Below, piece by piece: positions 21,930-32,974 of a stretch of DNA of 64,000 nucleotides. Source of the DNA: Rostrohypoxylon terebratum (lineage: Eukaryota > Ascomycota > Sordariomycetes > Xylariales > Hypoxylaceae). The stretch lies in the NCBI GenBank assembly GCA_022497145.1, contig MU385919.1, forward strand, positions 1-64,000. The letters are read 5' to 3'. The notes beneath the pieces are model-generated. The model made no database searches. It was not told the origin of the DNA and saw only the letters and a list, made by a program, of their open reading frames with translations. Both the position numbers and the translations under genes were made by a program. Each line of letters begins with the position of its first letter. Within the stretch, counting starts at the first letter, position 1.

Positions 21930-23353
21930 GGCGAAGGACGGCGGTGACTTGTGTGATTTTGGAAGAAGTACTGCTCAAGGTACCAGCAATGCTAGGAATT
22001 AAAATGATATATCATCTCATAGAACCCAACAACGCGGAACGCAACTTCGGGATCGGGAACATGTGGCTCTCGCGACTCGGGATCGATGGAAAAGGGAGAA
22101 GCAAATGCCGACCCCCAAGTAGGAAGGTAATTCACGGCGATAGGGTCGGTGTTGCTGGGGTTGTTGCAGTTTGCAAGTCGGCAAGGGCAGGTGCCGTCTT
22201 CGCACTCACCTCGAGTGCCCAGAATCACCTCCAGCAATCTCCATCCTTACGCCACATGGAAATGGGCTTATGCAGTTAGTTGCACCCCCCCAAGACCGAT
22301 TCGTGTTATAGGATGTACTTGTGATTCGGTGGAAGGGACAATGTGACATGTCATTGGAGCACTTTCTCTAGTCTAGAAGGTGGAATGGATCCAACAGATG
22401 CTGTGTAACACTCCAACTGGTAGCTGGCCAACAGTTAAGCTTTCCGAATGAGACGTAATTCAGCTCCGGTTGAACCTGCCCAGACTGCTGGAGTTGGTGA
22501 TGCCAACCCCCTATATTTACTCTCTATATCTACCCCCTTGCTTTATTAGCGTAAGCCTCATGTCTTGGACTAATAGCGATGCTATTGGCTCACCGGCACA
22601 GTGGTAAGATTCTGTCTCGTTACACGGCCAATGTTGAGCGGCCATTCCGCGAGAAGGTTTCTTACTGCGGGCAAGCGGGGTTAACATTCTGACATTTTGA
22701 CATTCAATGTTCTGACAAACGGACTGAGGGGACTCAGGCTTGGAATTCGTTCAACGGTTTACAAGCTCATTTCCATCGCTTCTTGTCCAAATAATGGCTT
22801 TGATATATACCATCAATCGTCAAAACTGTATCATAACTTCATCTCAAAGATACTAGTGATCAAGTATGAGAACTTCGTTACGACCAAACGCAATCCAACA
22901 CAATTACTCATTTAGGAAACATCTTGCGACTATAAAGTAAGTGCCCCCCTGGATCACTTTCAAAAACTAGGCGATGAATCATCGTTTGCCCTATGAACTA
23001 GGATAAGTGATATCGAAAATGACTAATTTACCTACCAAAAGTCGGGCTTACTATCCCCGGTCCAGGGACGGTGAGCCTTGAGGATCCCGCCCCCACCATA
23101 ATCGACCTTCACCGTCCCCAAGGTTATGCAAGCCTAGCACGTATGAGATAGTACATCTCGTAGGGCTGAGGTGAACTAATTATATCGATTCGGCCAACGC
23201 AAACAATGACTGCGTGCACATGAACGAAAGAGACATCGACAAATCATATGGCTAAGTAACCGCAACATATTGACCTCCCCTGATCCCCAGCTAGGTAGTT
23301 GACTCCGAGTGAGCTAGCGAAACCAAACCCCTCCACCGAGAAGCAACTCGCTA
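21930..23353. other. Intergenic, no gene seen
   Basis: About 1.4 kb. A perfect 10-bp inverted repeat GGGACGGTGA / TCACCGTCCC lies near 23064 and 23107. No coding signal beyond short random frames. Confidence 0.45.
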
Positions 23354-23578
23354 CTATTCATCTGCTTCGTCCTTCACGTCCGTCTCGTTGACGATGATTT
23401 CATACTGGCGACTCTCTAGAGGCTCTCCAGATGCCACGTTGCGTGCTTCCGGGTTACCTGGAATTATATAGTGAGCAACCACACGGCATTGATATCATCG
23501 CGGACACTTACCCAGAGGCATCGAAGATACCATAACGCTGAGGCCGAAGATGGCCACGCAGAGCGACTTGTAAAGCAT
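23354..23578 (-). CDS. Very small secreted peptide, two exons
   Basis: A 56-residue protein from exons 23578-23512 and 23457-23354, with a textbook 54-bp intron (GTAAGT donor, CCAG acceptor) in matching phase. The first 22 residues (MLYKSLCVAIFGLSVMVSSM) are a clear signal peptide. The mature part is short, without Cys, and reads NPEARNVASGEPLESR then QYEIIVNETDVKDEADE, ending acidic. The single ESR-QYEIIV step could be a processing point but is not dibasic. It lies about 700 bp from and divergent to a UstYa-family gene, so a RiPP-type precursor role is conceivable. A simple secreted effector-like peptide is equally possible. No homologue is recognised. Confidence 0.6.
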
Positions 23579-24275
23579 ATTGATGTGGGTTGATTTGTTC
23601 GTAAATGATATGAGGCGACAGGTCGGGCTTCAAACTTGGACGTCGTGAATCGAAGATGGCAGACTCAAGTTTCATCTTCATGTCAGCGGCATTAGGTATA
23701 TATCTCTTTCTTGATATCGAACTAAACGACCTTCGCGACATCCATCCATCTGGATATGACCAATCACTTTGGGAGTCAGTCGACGCATTGATCCCGCTCC
23801 TTGCGCCACTAATCACTGAAGGATGACCACCTCATGGTAGTCACCGTAGGTCCTACCTGTATCCCAGAGATTCCTGTCAGATTTGTATCACAACCAGGTG
23901 GAATCCTATTGGAGACCCGGTGAACGGGGATGAGGGTATCATAAGTTCTTCGAGTCCTAGGTATTGCTTACTCCCCCGTGTCGGCGTGGCGATGTAGCGG
24001 TGTTGGTAAGACGCCCGGGCAACGCCATGAGTCCCGGGACAATTGAGGAGGGATCACTTGACAACCTAATCCTACAAGTCACAAAATTCCTCCGGTATGA
24101 GCTTATGGCAATTAGGTAGATATGAAGGAAAGGGGCATACGTGGGCGGCTGATAGCTGAAGGTATGATTCAATTCCTCTCAAGGTTTCTTCATATTCTCA
24201 AGTCCAGTCTTCTCAATCATCAAATCCCCAGTTCGAAGAAGAAGAAACCAGATTACCCATACACTAAGTTGCAAC
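23579..24275. promoter_or_regulatory. Shared divergent intergenic region
   Basis: About 700 bases between the start codons of the small secreted peptide (minus) and the UstYa-type gene (plus). A bidirectional promoter is possible. No specific operator was identified. Confidence 0.35.
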
Positions 24276-25254
24276 ATGGAAAAAGATAGTGAAGATTCTC
24301 AAATACCTTTGCTTGATGAAAGCGCAGACGGCAATGAGACGAACCCTAGAGTGACGTGCCACTGCCGCAACACACCCTCTCCTATTCGGCGATGGACGAA
24401 AGCGATTTTACTCGTAACATTCTTGCTACTAGTATATATCGCTATTCTACTGACAGTCATCGTTGCGACTGGTATCGTTCGTCCATTGTTGGAGGAGTCA
24501 TCCGACCTGATGCGTGATCGCTATAGTACGTATAAATCTTATTGACGTATATTCGGCAGGCTAACATGAGAAAAGCGCTACCAAGGGACCTTCTAGAATT
24601 CGAGGAAAGACAAGCGTGGTACCCGCTTCAACATCCATGGAACCAGGGGCCTTCCGATGAAGTAGACAAGCTATGGGGTGATATGCTATATGGTTAGCTA
24701 CCTTCCCGCTCACGCCTAGGATGATGTGCTAATACAAGTAAAAAGCTCTGAATATACGAATTAAAAAGGAGGAGGTAGAGTTCCTTGGCTTGAACACAAC
24801 GCATCGCGTAGAGCTCAACGGCGGCGACTATCTTGGCGTGATAGGAGGTTACCATCACCTCCACTGTCTCAACAACATGCGCATAGCGATACATTGGGAT
24901 TATTACAAAGACAAGTATGGGAACTATAGCCGCCAGGAAGTTTTCAGCAGAGAACACTCAGGTATACCGCGAAAATATCCCACTCTAAAATCTAGTATCA
25001 AAACTGACATCCGCTTAGATCATTGTATCGATACTCTCCGACAAGCCTTGATGTGCCAGCCAAACACCGAGATTCACACTGCGGAATGGCTAGATAGACC
25101 TCACGAGCTGGGGGACAAGGAATTAAGCGGACAGTCTACGACAACATGCTTAAAGTGGGAGAGCCTGGACAAGTGGGCGCGTCCAAGGGCTCTTAAGCAC
25201 GGGGAATACACCTTTAGGCCAGGCCCATATTATGGGAGAGTGTATGATCCCTGA
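24276..25254 (+). CDS. UstYa-family (DUF3328) oxidase-like protein, three exons
   Basis: 291 residues from exons 24276-24525, 24576-24692 and 24746-25254; introns of 50 and 53 bp, phases match. A single membrane segment (about residues 42-67) follows a short polar N-terminus. Exon 2 gives LQHPWNQGPSDEVDKLW, typical of the family. Exon 3 carries the first HxxHC motif as HHLHC (159-163) and the second as RLDHC (212-216) followed by IDTLRQALMC, so the first His of motif two is Arg here. UstYa-type proteins perform oxidative cyclisation or chlorination steps in fungal peptide and other secondary-metabolite pathways. No UstYb partner, methyltransferase or protease gene sits beside it. The divergent small secreted peptide is the only plausible partner in view. 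Confidence 0.87.
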
Positions 25255-26467
25255 AAATTGAGTATTAAACAAGAGGTGGCCTATTGGCAACTGAGCCTAG
25301 CGAATTTAGTCGATATGATATCGGGTATCGTTATGCCTTGAGCTCACCACCTCAAAGAAGGCGCACCTGTAAATACCTTAGGTAGGTAGGCAGGTAGGTA
25401 GGCTCCAGGCTGTGTAGGTAGACAGGCAGCTGGCCAATGAGACTAATATAAGTTTGTGCCTTCGCAATTTTTTATTGCTAAAAACCACGTACGTTCGTGG
25501 CTCAGCTAGGCTTAGTAGCTGAGCCGTAATTTCTGAGGCGCTGTTTGCCTAAGCCAATGAGACTAATAACAACTTGTGCCTTCGCAATATTTGAATTCAA
25601 ACATTTCCACAGTCAGATACAGTGCACAATGTATATATAGTACTGTTATACACTGTCCTAGTCGACTAATCAGAAACTGGGATAGTGACATACATGGGGC
25701 ACTGTTTCTGACGTCATTCTGCCACGCAGCTGAGCCGTAATTTTTGAGGCGCCGTTTACCTAGTCCTAGGTCCTAGGCCCTAGGGTCCTAAGCCATCACA
25801 TATTCAATGTGCTTCCCCCCTTTCTCTCCAATGGCTCATGGATGGTCATCGAGAAACTGTAAATATTATCGCGATAGGTATAACTCCATATTTGTGCGAT
25901 ATATTCTCCACTTAATTTCGGGGCGTGTGCGTGGAGGCGAAAATCGAGATGTTGGTGTGATTGTACGACACCGTGCAGATAACATGCATCGCGACACGGC
26001 AAAGGGCTCCGTGTCATCCGATTTCTGCCTGGTTGGCGGCGCCCTTGTTTCACCCCGCATCTTGTGTAGCGTACACTGTCGTAATCCGTCGTAGGACTTT
26101 GTTTGATAATCGGGTTGCACAGGTGAGGAGAAAGGGCGGACGGCGGGCGCGTAGGCAGGTAGGGAAACATCCGTCAGCACTTGCAACGTTTGGACGATTC
26201 CGCTATGGCTACCTGCATCTCGTACAACGTGAGTAAGCTTACCGACGACTCCAACCGACGAATGGGGTATACGTCGATTTGAGCGAGTTTGAGACCAATC
26301 TTGGAACCTTCACGTTGCGAATCTCACCCATCCACAAATCACCTCTGTCGAGTGGCGGTTGTCAGCCCCCCCCACCATCACACCGGACTCACCCAACATC
26401 TCATCCCCTTTCCCCAATCCCGTCGTCTGCTCACCTTAGGTCGATCATATTCAGATCGGGTCCTAAA
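25255..26467. other. Intergenic with short direct repeats
   Basis: About 1.2 kb. It starts with GGTAGGTAGGCAGGTAGGTA-like microsatellite (25379-25402) and then the A-B-A-B repeats listed separately. It ends with the 5' region of the iminopeptidase gene. No separate gene is supported. Confidence 0.5.
25433..25763. repeat. Interleaved direct repeats A-B-A-B
   Basis: Unit A (GCCAATGAGACTAATA then TTGTGCCTTCGCAAT) occurs at 25433-25472 and 25553-25590. Unit B (AGCTGAGCCGTAATTT then TGAGGCG, GTTT, CCTA) occurs at 25518-25553 and 25728-25763. Copies differ by a few substitutions. The arrangement suggests an old partial duplication of a small non-coding element. Confidence 0.7.
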
Positions 26468-27465
26468 ATGGATATGACAGCACAAGCAGTCTCGGAAGGC
26501 GAAGTCGCCTTCGACGCCCCCGGTGCCGGCAAGCCATGTAAGACATGGTACAAGATCGTCGGGCGTCTCGACTCCGGCTCCATCCCTCTGATCGCGCTAC
26601 ACGGGGGCCCGGGGGGCGGCCACGAGTACCTGACTCCGCTCGTCGACCTGCACGAGAAGCACGGCACCCCCATCATATTCTACGACCAGATCGGGTGCGC
26701 GCGGTCCACGCATCTCCCAGAGAAGAAAGGCGACGACTCGTTCTGGACCTTCGACCTTTTCGTCAAGGAGCTCGATAACCTCGTGGACCACCTGAAGCTG
26801 CGCGAGAACGGGTTCTACGTGCTCGGCCAGAGCTGGGGTGGCATGTTGGGCAGCACGTATGCGTCGCGTCAGCCGCGGGGGCTGAAGAAGCTGGTGTTGG
26901 TAAGCTCGCCGGCGAGTATCCCCCTCTACATGGAAAACTGCAAGATCTTACTCGCTGGCCTGCCGAGAGACGTGCGTGATACGCTCGAAGAATGTGACAA
27001 ACGAGGCGACCACGAGAGCGAGGAATTTCAGGCGGCGGCGTTGGTGTTTAATAAGAAACACGTCTGTCGGATTGACCCGATGCCCGAACCGGTGGTGGCA
27101 GCCTTTGAACATTTGAAGGAAGATCCAACTTCATATGTCACCATGTAAGCTGACTCTCTTCGACGGCAAAATTCACTTGTTTCCAACTGACCCTGCATTG
27201 TAGGCAAGGACCCTCGGAATTTATTATCACAGGCACCGCATTCAAGGGCTGGGAGGGGTTTAAACGAGGCCATGATATCCAGGTTCCGACGTTACTTATC
27301 AACGGAGGGAACGATGAGGTAGGAGACGTGTGTTTCGAGCCGTGGTTTTGGACTATACCTAATGTGAGATGGGTCACGCTCCCTAACGCCAGTCACATGT
27401 CTCACTGGGAGGAGCGGGACAGATTTATCCAGCTTTGCGGGACTTTCTTCAATGGCTACAAATGA
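26468..27465 (+). CDS. Proline iminopeptidase (peptidase S33), two exons
   Basis: 312-residue alpha/beta-hydrolase from exons 26468-27144 and 27204-27465 (59-bp intron splitting an ATG codon). HGGPGGGHEYL is the oxyanion-hole loop and GQSWGG holds the nucleophile Ser122. The likely catalytic His lies in LPNASHMSHWEE near the end. Family members release N-terminal proline or act on small amides and esters; the HGGPG loop followed by YDQIGC favours the iminopeptidase group. An in-frame ATG at 26279 would add 63 proline/serine-rich residues. The ATG at 26468 (context AAAATGG) is chosen because it gives the usual family length. No signal peptide, so cytosolic. Confidence 0.9.
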
Positions 27466-27668
27466 CCTTAGATAACAGTGGTGATCTTTGGAAATTTGGG
27501 TAGGTAGTCGGGCGCTACGGTCGCGCTAGATGAGTAGTGAAGGGGGGGTATCTACCTACTCCATGATTAATGATTGAGTTGTGTATTGTCGCCTTCTCAC
27601 ACAACTTTACCCTTTTCGCTAATCACACGAGCCTGTTGTCGCGGTTCCTGCATCGACGTAGATTAGAA

Positions 27669-29351
27669 ATGCCCACACTCGAGGTTTCGCACTTCAACAT
27701 CGTGCTCTCCCTTCTGGGCGGCTGGTTATCTTTGTTCGGGTTGGTGTCGTATTTGGTGAAAGAGAGTCTCTACATTTCCGAGGCCTGTAAGTGTCTCTTT
27801 ACCAAACGCTATTCACCACCGAATGGGAGATAAACCGGGCGGTAATGGTAGGTATTCTTTTTCTGTTTAAGACTTACTAAACGATGGTGCGCAGTAATCT
27901 CCCTCTTGGCCGGCGCGGCTTTCTCTCCTTATGCCGCCAACCTAATTGATCCTTTAGAGTATGCGGGATCCCGCATCAACCTGACCAGTGCCACTCTCAA
28001 TTTCACACGGCTGGTTCTTGGGATACAGCTCGTCATCGCCGGAATCCAATTGCCAAGCCGTTATTTGGTGAAAGAATGGAGGTCCCTCGCCTTGCTTCTC
28101 GGCCCCATCATGACGCTTATGTGGGTGACGACGAGCTCGATCATTTGGTTCATGATCCCTAGGCTACCTTTCCTGCATGCCCTCGCAATTGGAGCCTGTG
28201 TAACGCCCACAGACCCAGTGCTTTCTAGCGTTATCGTGAAGGGCGGGTTTGCGGACCTGAATATTAGCAAGGATCTTCAGAAAATCGTGATCGCGGAATC
28301 TGGATTGAATGACAGCCTTGGTTATCCGTTCTTATTCTTTGCGCTGTATCTCATCAAATACACCGGAAGCGGGGCAGAAGCCGAAATTGGTGGCGCCGGA
28401 CATGCGATGGGGCTTTTCTTCGGTGAGACGTGTGGGTACGTCGTCCTTCTGAGCATCGTCTACGGCGCAATTGTCGGCTGGATCGCTAAACGGCTGCTCC
28501 GCTTCTGCGACGATCGCGGCTTCATCGACCATGAATATTCCATGGTTTACGCTATACCCTTGTCTTTGTTCATTTTGGGGACGTGCGGTCTTATCGGCAG
28601 CGACGACATTCTCGCTTGCTTCGTGGCGGGCAATGTTTTTACCTGGGACGACTGGTTCCGGTTGAAAACTCAGGATGAGTATGTCACTCTTTTATCCCCA
28701 TTTTTGCTAAGTAGCGTTACTACTTACACATATATAGCTTATTGCAGCCCACGATCGACACCCTCCTCAATGTGGCTATCTTCATGTGGTACGGTGTTGT
28801 TTGCCCATGGAACCTGTTTTGGGAAAACGATACCATCTCGTTCTCCCATTTAATCATACTAGGTGTTCTTATCCTTGCCTTCCGCCGTCTTCCCTACATC
28901 TTTGCGTTCCGGTCGCTGCTCCCGCAGACTAGAACTAGGAAGGATGCCGCTTTTATGGGGTTCTTCGGGCCTATAGGATGCTCTGCGATGTTCTACTTGT
29001 ATATCACTATGGAATTCGTCAATGGTCTCAAGACAGGCGACGGGGACGAGTTTCGAGAGGACGTCAAGTTTCTTCGCGAGGATGTAAGAGTTGTCGTGTG
29101 GTTCTTGATGATATGCAGTGTGGTAAGTTCCGACACCCTTCAGATTTTTGCTACGACTCGACACTGACCGGTCAAAGGTGGTTCATGGGCTCTGCATACC
29201 CCTTGGTAATGTAGGTCTGCATCTGAGGCGGGTTGCTAGCGGCAATCTCCTGCTTGGACTAGAGCGCTACCGGACTGGCGCTTCTCTTGGAAATGCCTCC
29301 TTGCATTCGTCCGATTCAGAGCGGCAGCCTATTCTAGGAAGACGGTTATAG
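27669..29351 (+). CDS. Na+/H+ antiporter (CPA1 type), four exons
   Basis: 486 residues from exons 27669-27786, 27895-28678, 28738-29122 and 29178-29351. Exon 1 gives the fungal Nha1/Sod2-like start FNIVLSLLGGWLSLFGLVSY, and the first junction restores SEALISLLAGAAFSPYAAN. GACVTPTDPVLSS and IAESGLNDSLGYPF are the paired motifs around the ion-binding aspartate of Na+(K+)/H+ exchangers. About 12 membrane segments are visible. These proteins export Na+, K+ or Li+ across the plasma membrane against protons. The cytosolic tail after HGLCIPLGNVGLHLRR is only about 40 residues, much shorter than in yeast Nha1 and closer to Sod2. Exon 4 was placed by the VVHGL junction and is the least certain part. 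Confidence 0.88.
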
Positions 29352-29483
29352 GAATACCGCGGCTTCCGTAGTAGAGATTCATCTGACTAATGGTTCATTT
29401 CTAGCTTGAGCACGTTTTACAAGGACTACAATTGACTGGGTATTTCCATCTAGACCTATGAGAATCTGCTCCAGGACAGGTAT

Positions 29484-31202
29484 CTACTGTTTAGCTAGCT
29501 GAAGTTGAAGCAAATACGACAGCGGACCCTTCGGTACATCCCCTCTATCCATGAATATCTCTACCATCTTGAGTCCCTTCTTCTTGTCTAGATCCCCGCT
29601 GGCCAGAATTTTTTGCAAATCTCCCCACGTCCGTGCGGATGCCGTATATGTGTCGTCACTCGCGCCAAAGAAGCTAGGCGCCTGTAAGTACCGCCAGGAC
29701 GCGACGTCGTTGTATCCGGCTTTCAAGCCGTGGATACACCGCTCGATGGTATATCCTTCGTTGTTGACGAGGAACAAAACGACATCGAGGTTTTTGCGGA
29801 TGATGGTTCCAAGCTCTTGCACGGTCATTTGGAAACTCCCGTCTCCAATGAACAAGATCGTCCGTGCGTTTGTGATGCCGTGGTAGTTGGATGATGCCAT
29901 GAGTTCCCGTTGAGCAAGCGCGGCGCCTTGTGCTGCCCCAAGCATGTATCCTATAGATAACCAGGTCACAGGGGTGAATAAGCGGACGTGAGGCGGTAAC
30001 GGCATTTCTCTAACGCCATACCCGGAAGTACCGGTCTCACCGAGAACAATATCGCCTGGTCGTAGGATGGTAGAGAGGATGCGCCAAAGCTTTTCCTGTG
30101 TGATGGAGCCGTCTGCGGAAACACTAGTAAAGGCCTCCGGCTGGTCTCGGGGAAGATCGGGATATGCCGTGTACGACTTTATCCTGGAAGAGTCTATCTT
30201 GGCGAGTAATTGAGAAACCGCGTATCTCGCCGGGATATCTCGAAATACCTGACCGTTGATTTGAATGTTTGTATCGGTAATAAGGATTGCAGCCTGTGTC
30301 TTCGGTATGCTGGAACTAGCGTGGCTGTTGGTAGTGCTGAAGTGCGGCCCAAAAACCAATACAAGATCCGAGTCGTTGAAAAAACCCTGAACTTTCGGGT
30401 CATCGAATTGTCCCTTGTAGACTCCGTGGAAGTTGGGTAATGTTTCGTCTAGCAGACCTTTGCCGAACCCAGATGACCAGGTTGGCCATTTGGTATGCGA
30501 AACGAATTTCTGCACATCCTCGACGATACCAAGCGGCCTAGCCTCGCCATCGACAAGGATGACAGGTTGTTTAGCTTCGTATATCTTGTCGAGGACTTTG
30601 GCTATCACCGAGTCCTGGTATGCGTTTGGCTCAGAGTTAGGAAGGCATATCTTAGTTTTGAGCTGTTCCGCCGAAACAGGTGCTGCCACAAGGTCGACGG
30701 GAACTTCGATGTAAACAGGTCGGCTATGCAAGAGACACTGTTGCAACACATTGTCAATCTGGGCGGGCGCCGTTCGGGGGTCTCTAAGATTGGCCTGGGC
30801 TACAGTGACATGTTGATGCATCTGGGCGAAGCGGCGGTACTCTCCATCGTTGAAAGTATGGTGTATCAAATGCCGCGCGTCTTGAGATTCTCGTGTCGGG
30901 GTCCCCACGATATGCACGACGGCTGCCCGCTCAACGTATGCTCCGGCAATAGCATTGATAGCAGATAATTCGCCAACTCCAAAAGTGGTGACGAGTGCCC
31001 CCATCCCCTTAATTCGAGCGTAGCCGTCCGCGGCATATCCGGCGTTCAACTCGTTAGCATTCCCTACCCAATGCAACCCCGCCGGCTCGACAAAGTCTAG
31101 TAGGTTCAGATTATAATCGCCAGGCACGCCGTGAACTGAATCAATGCCCAGTTGTTTGAGGCGAGCGAAGAGATATTCTGAAAGCTTGACAGTAGTCGGC
31201 AT
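29484..31202 (-). CDS. Pyruvate/indolepyruvate decarboxylase-type ThDP enzyme
   Basis: A single-exon, 572-residue thiamine-diphosphate enzyme. It has the N-terminal pyrimidine-binding domain beginning LFARLKQLGIDSVHGVPGDY (with the conserved Glu region later at NANELNAGYAADGYAR), the active-site HH pair in HLIHHTFNDGEYRRF, and the cofactor motif GDGSFQMTVQELG ending in LVNNEGYTIE. Length matches fungal pyruvate decarboxylase (about 565-575). The reaction is non-oxidative decarboxylation of a 2-keto acid to an aldehyde in the cytosol, either pyruvate in fermentation or an aromatic keto acid in the Ehrlich pathway. Sequence alone does not separate the two, and filamentous fungi often have several paralogues. 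Start Met is directly followed by PTTVKLSEYLF, typical of the family. Confidence 0.93.
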   Translation of the reverse strand: MPTTVKLSEYLFARLKQLGIDSVHGVPGDYNLNLLDFVEPAGLHWVGNANELNAGYAADGYARIKGMGALVTTFGVGELSAINAIAGAYVERAAVVHIVGTPTRESQDARHLIHHTFNDGEYRRFAQMHQHVTVAQANLRDPRTAPAQIDNVLQQCLLHSRPVYIEVPVDLVAAPVSAEQLKTKICLPNSEPNAYQDSVIAKVLDKIYEAKQPVILVDGEARPLGIVEDVQKFVSHTKWPTWSSGFGKGLLDETLPNFHGVYKGQFDDPKVQGFFNDSDLVLVFGPHFSTTNSHASSSIPKTQAAILITDTNIQINGQVFRDIPARYAVSQLLAKIDSSRIKSYTAYPDLPRDQPEAFTSVSADGSITQEKLWRILSTILRPGDIVLGETGTSGYGVREMPLPPHVRLFTPVTWLSIGYMLGAAQGAALAQRELMASSNYHGITNARTILFIGDGSFQMTVQELGTIIRKNLDVVLFLVNNEGYTIERCIHGLKAGYNDVASWRYLQAPSFFGASDDTYTASARTWGDLQKILASGDLDKKKGLKMVEIFMDRGDVPKGPLSYLLQLQLAKQ

Positions 31203-31904
31203 CGCGTATTATCGGCTTAATATGGAGAGTATCGGTGTGTTTATTTGGAGGATTAGAAATGATCGTGGAGAGTGGTGACCTCCTGACTTCTTATACTCGA
31301 CTAGCGGCTTCGTTGTTACCCTTCTAGGAGGGGTCTAGGCTGAAGTGGCCAATGAGAGTCGGCTTCTCCAACTGCCCCGGTTCTTTAAGCTCTACCACTC
31401 CGGGCTCACGAACTATACCGGATTCATTGATAACCTAGGTCCTAGGTATTTCTTGTTCAGTAGGAATGAATATCGCATGATTCGCGAGATAAGGACGAGC
31501 CAATGTCCAGATACACCTCTATACATGATTTTGGATGCCATGCATTCATACATTCATACATGAAATGCATTCACGATTTAAACACTGTGGCCGACGTACA
31601 ATAATACAGAATTCGGACCAACTGGCTTCAAGATTGGCTTTGGGAATTGTGGATTTTTAGCTGCGGGCTTCAACATGTGTCTTAAGCGCGCTGCTTTTGG
31701 GGGTTATCCGTTTGGCACTTTCTGGGCGTTTACTCCTGAAAATCAATAGCGGTATGTAAACAGTAAAGGTAAACGGAAGCCAGGGAACAAGGAATAAGTG
31801 TGTTTGTGAAGTGAGAGAAATATCGAAACTTTTTTCTCTCTTTTTTTCTGCATTGAGATAGATGGCGGGTAGCTACAGACGCCACGAAAAGAAAAAGCAA
31901 GTGT
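31203..31904. other. Intergenic, no gene seen
   Basis: About 700 bases: upstream region of the decarboxylase gene on the left and 3' region of the reductase gene on the right. Contains a CCTAGGTCCTAGGT element (31435-31448) and a CATTCATACATTCATAC microrepeat near 31543. Confidence 0.5.
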
Positions 31905-32974
31905 TTAAGTTGCAATAGAGTCTAGCACCTTTCGAACGATGTCATCAGGAGATTCTTCCTTTATCTCAAGGAGATCTGCATCTGAATCTTCTCTTGACGC
32001 TACAATGCATCGTCCTCCTGGTCCAAAGAGCTGATATACCAGAAGCTCTAGGATCCAACCATTAATTCCATCCTGAAACTTTTTCTTTCCACTCTCGAGA
32101 AGATCACCCGTGGCGCCGCGCTGTACTACCCACGGCTGTCCGGTGGCGCGTTGGAAGGCATCTAAAAGTTGACTCTGGCTAACCTGAATTGAGCGTGCCT
32201 TTACATGGCGATTTGCGGTTTCGTCCGGATGTCTCAAGACACCGATGACGGCCTGTGCGATACCTTCCAATGTCGTTCCGGTAAATTCCTCGGTGCCGTT
32301 GTCGTAAATGACTGCGGAACGTTTTCTAACGTCAAATCCCATCAAAGGGAAGCGTCCAATTGCCTGTGATCTCGATTAACATTTACCAATCCAAGTTACA
32401 CGGAATTTGGAAATTCTCAATTACCTACCCAATCGATCGGATTGCCGATAATGATTCCCGTGTAAGTGAAGCTGGGATTTGCTTCCGAGAGGGTTTTCGC
32501 ATGATCAAAGGTGACTCTTCTCTGCGCACCAATATCCCGAAACTCGGGCAAGCTGTTGAAATCAGGGCCCCATCCAAAATCATCAACGATGAAGCGCTTG
32601 ACTCCCGCAGCTGCAGCTGCATCAATTATGGTGGTCTGGATTGAGAGGCCGGCGGGGCCAATGACAGAAATGGCTGCATCTTGGCCTGACAAAGCCGTAG
32701 TCAGCTTTTCGACCGTATATCCGGTCCTTATGACTGGAACCCCATCAGGAAAAATCGAGTCTGATGTAATTCGAGTGATAATAGTCACTTCGAAGCCTGC
32801 TCTCACAAGACCGGCCGTGATGGGTTTGCCGAAGTTACCCGCAGCCTATATCTGGTTAGTCAAAGTATACAGTGCGATTTCCGGTAAATGAGGAGGTTTT
32901 CACGACTCCATCCACCTAGGTCCTAGGTCCTAGGCACTTACACCAAAGATAGCGACCTTCTTGATAACCGTCAT
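31905..32974 (-). CDS. NmrA-like / isoflavone reductase-like NAD(P)-binding protein, three exons
   Basis: 302 residues from exons 32974-32942, 32845-32429 and 32363-31905, all phase 0. Splicing of the 11-codon first exon creates the dinucleotide-binding motif VAIFGAAGNFGKPI (GxxGxxG). The central part reads SVIGPAGLSIQTTIIDAAAA and GVKRFIVDDFGWGPDF, characteristic of fungal NmrA-like/aromatic-alcohol reductases of the atypical short-chain dehydrogenase group. Such proteins either reduce small aromatic or lactone substrates or act as redox sensors. Which applies here is not visible. The 96-bp intron 1 contains the CCTAGGTCCTAGGTCCTAGG microrepeat (32914-32934), which matches intergenic elements elsewhere in the window. 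Confidence 0.88.

Noticed and set aside
26279..26467. Upstream in-frame ATG for the iminopeptidase
   Set aside because: It would add a Pro/Ser-rich extension not expected in the family; the ATG at 26468 has good context and gives normal length.
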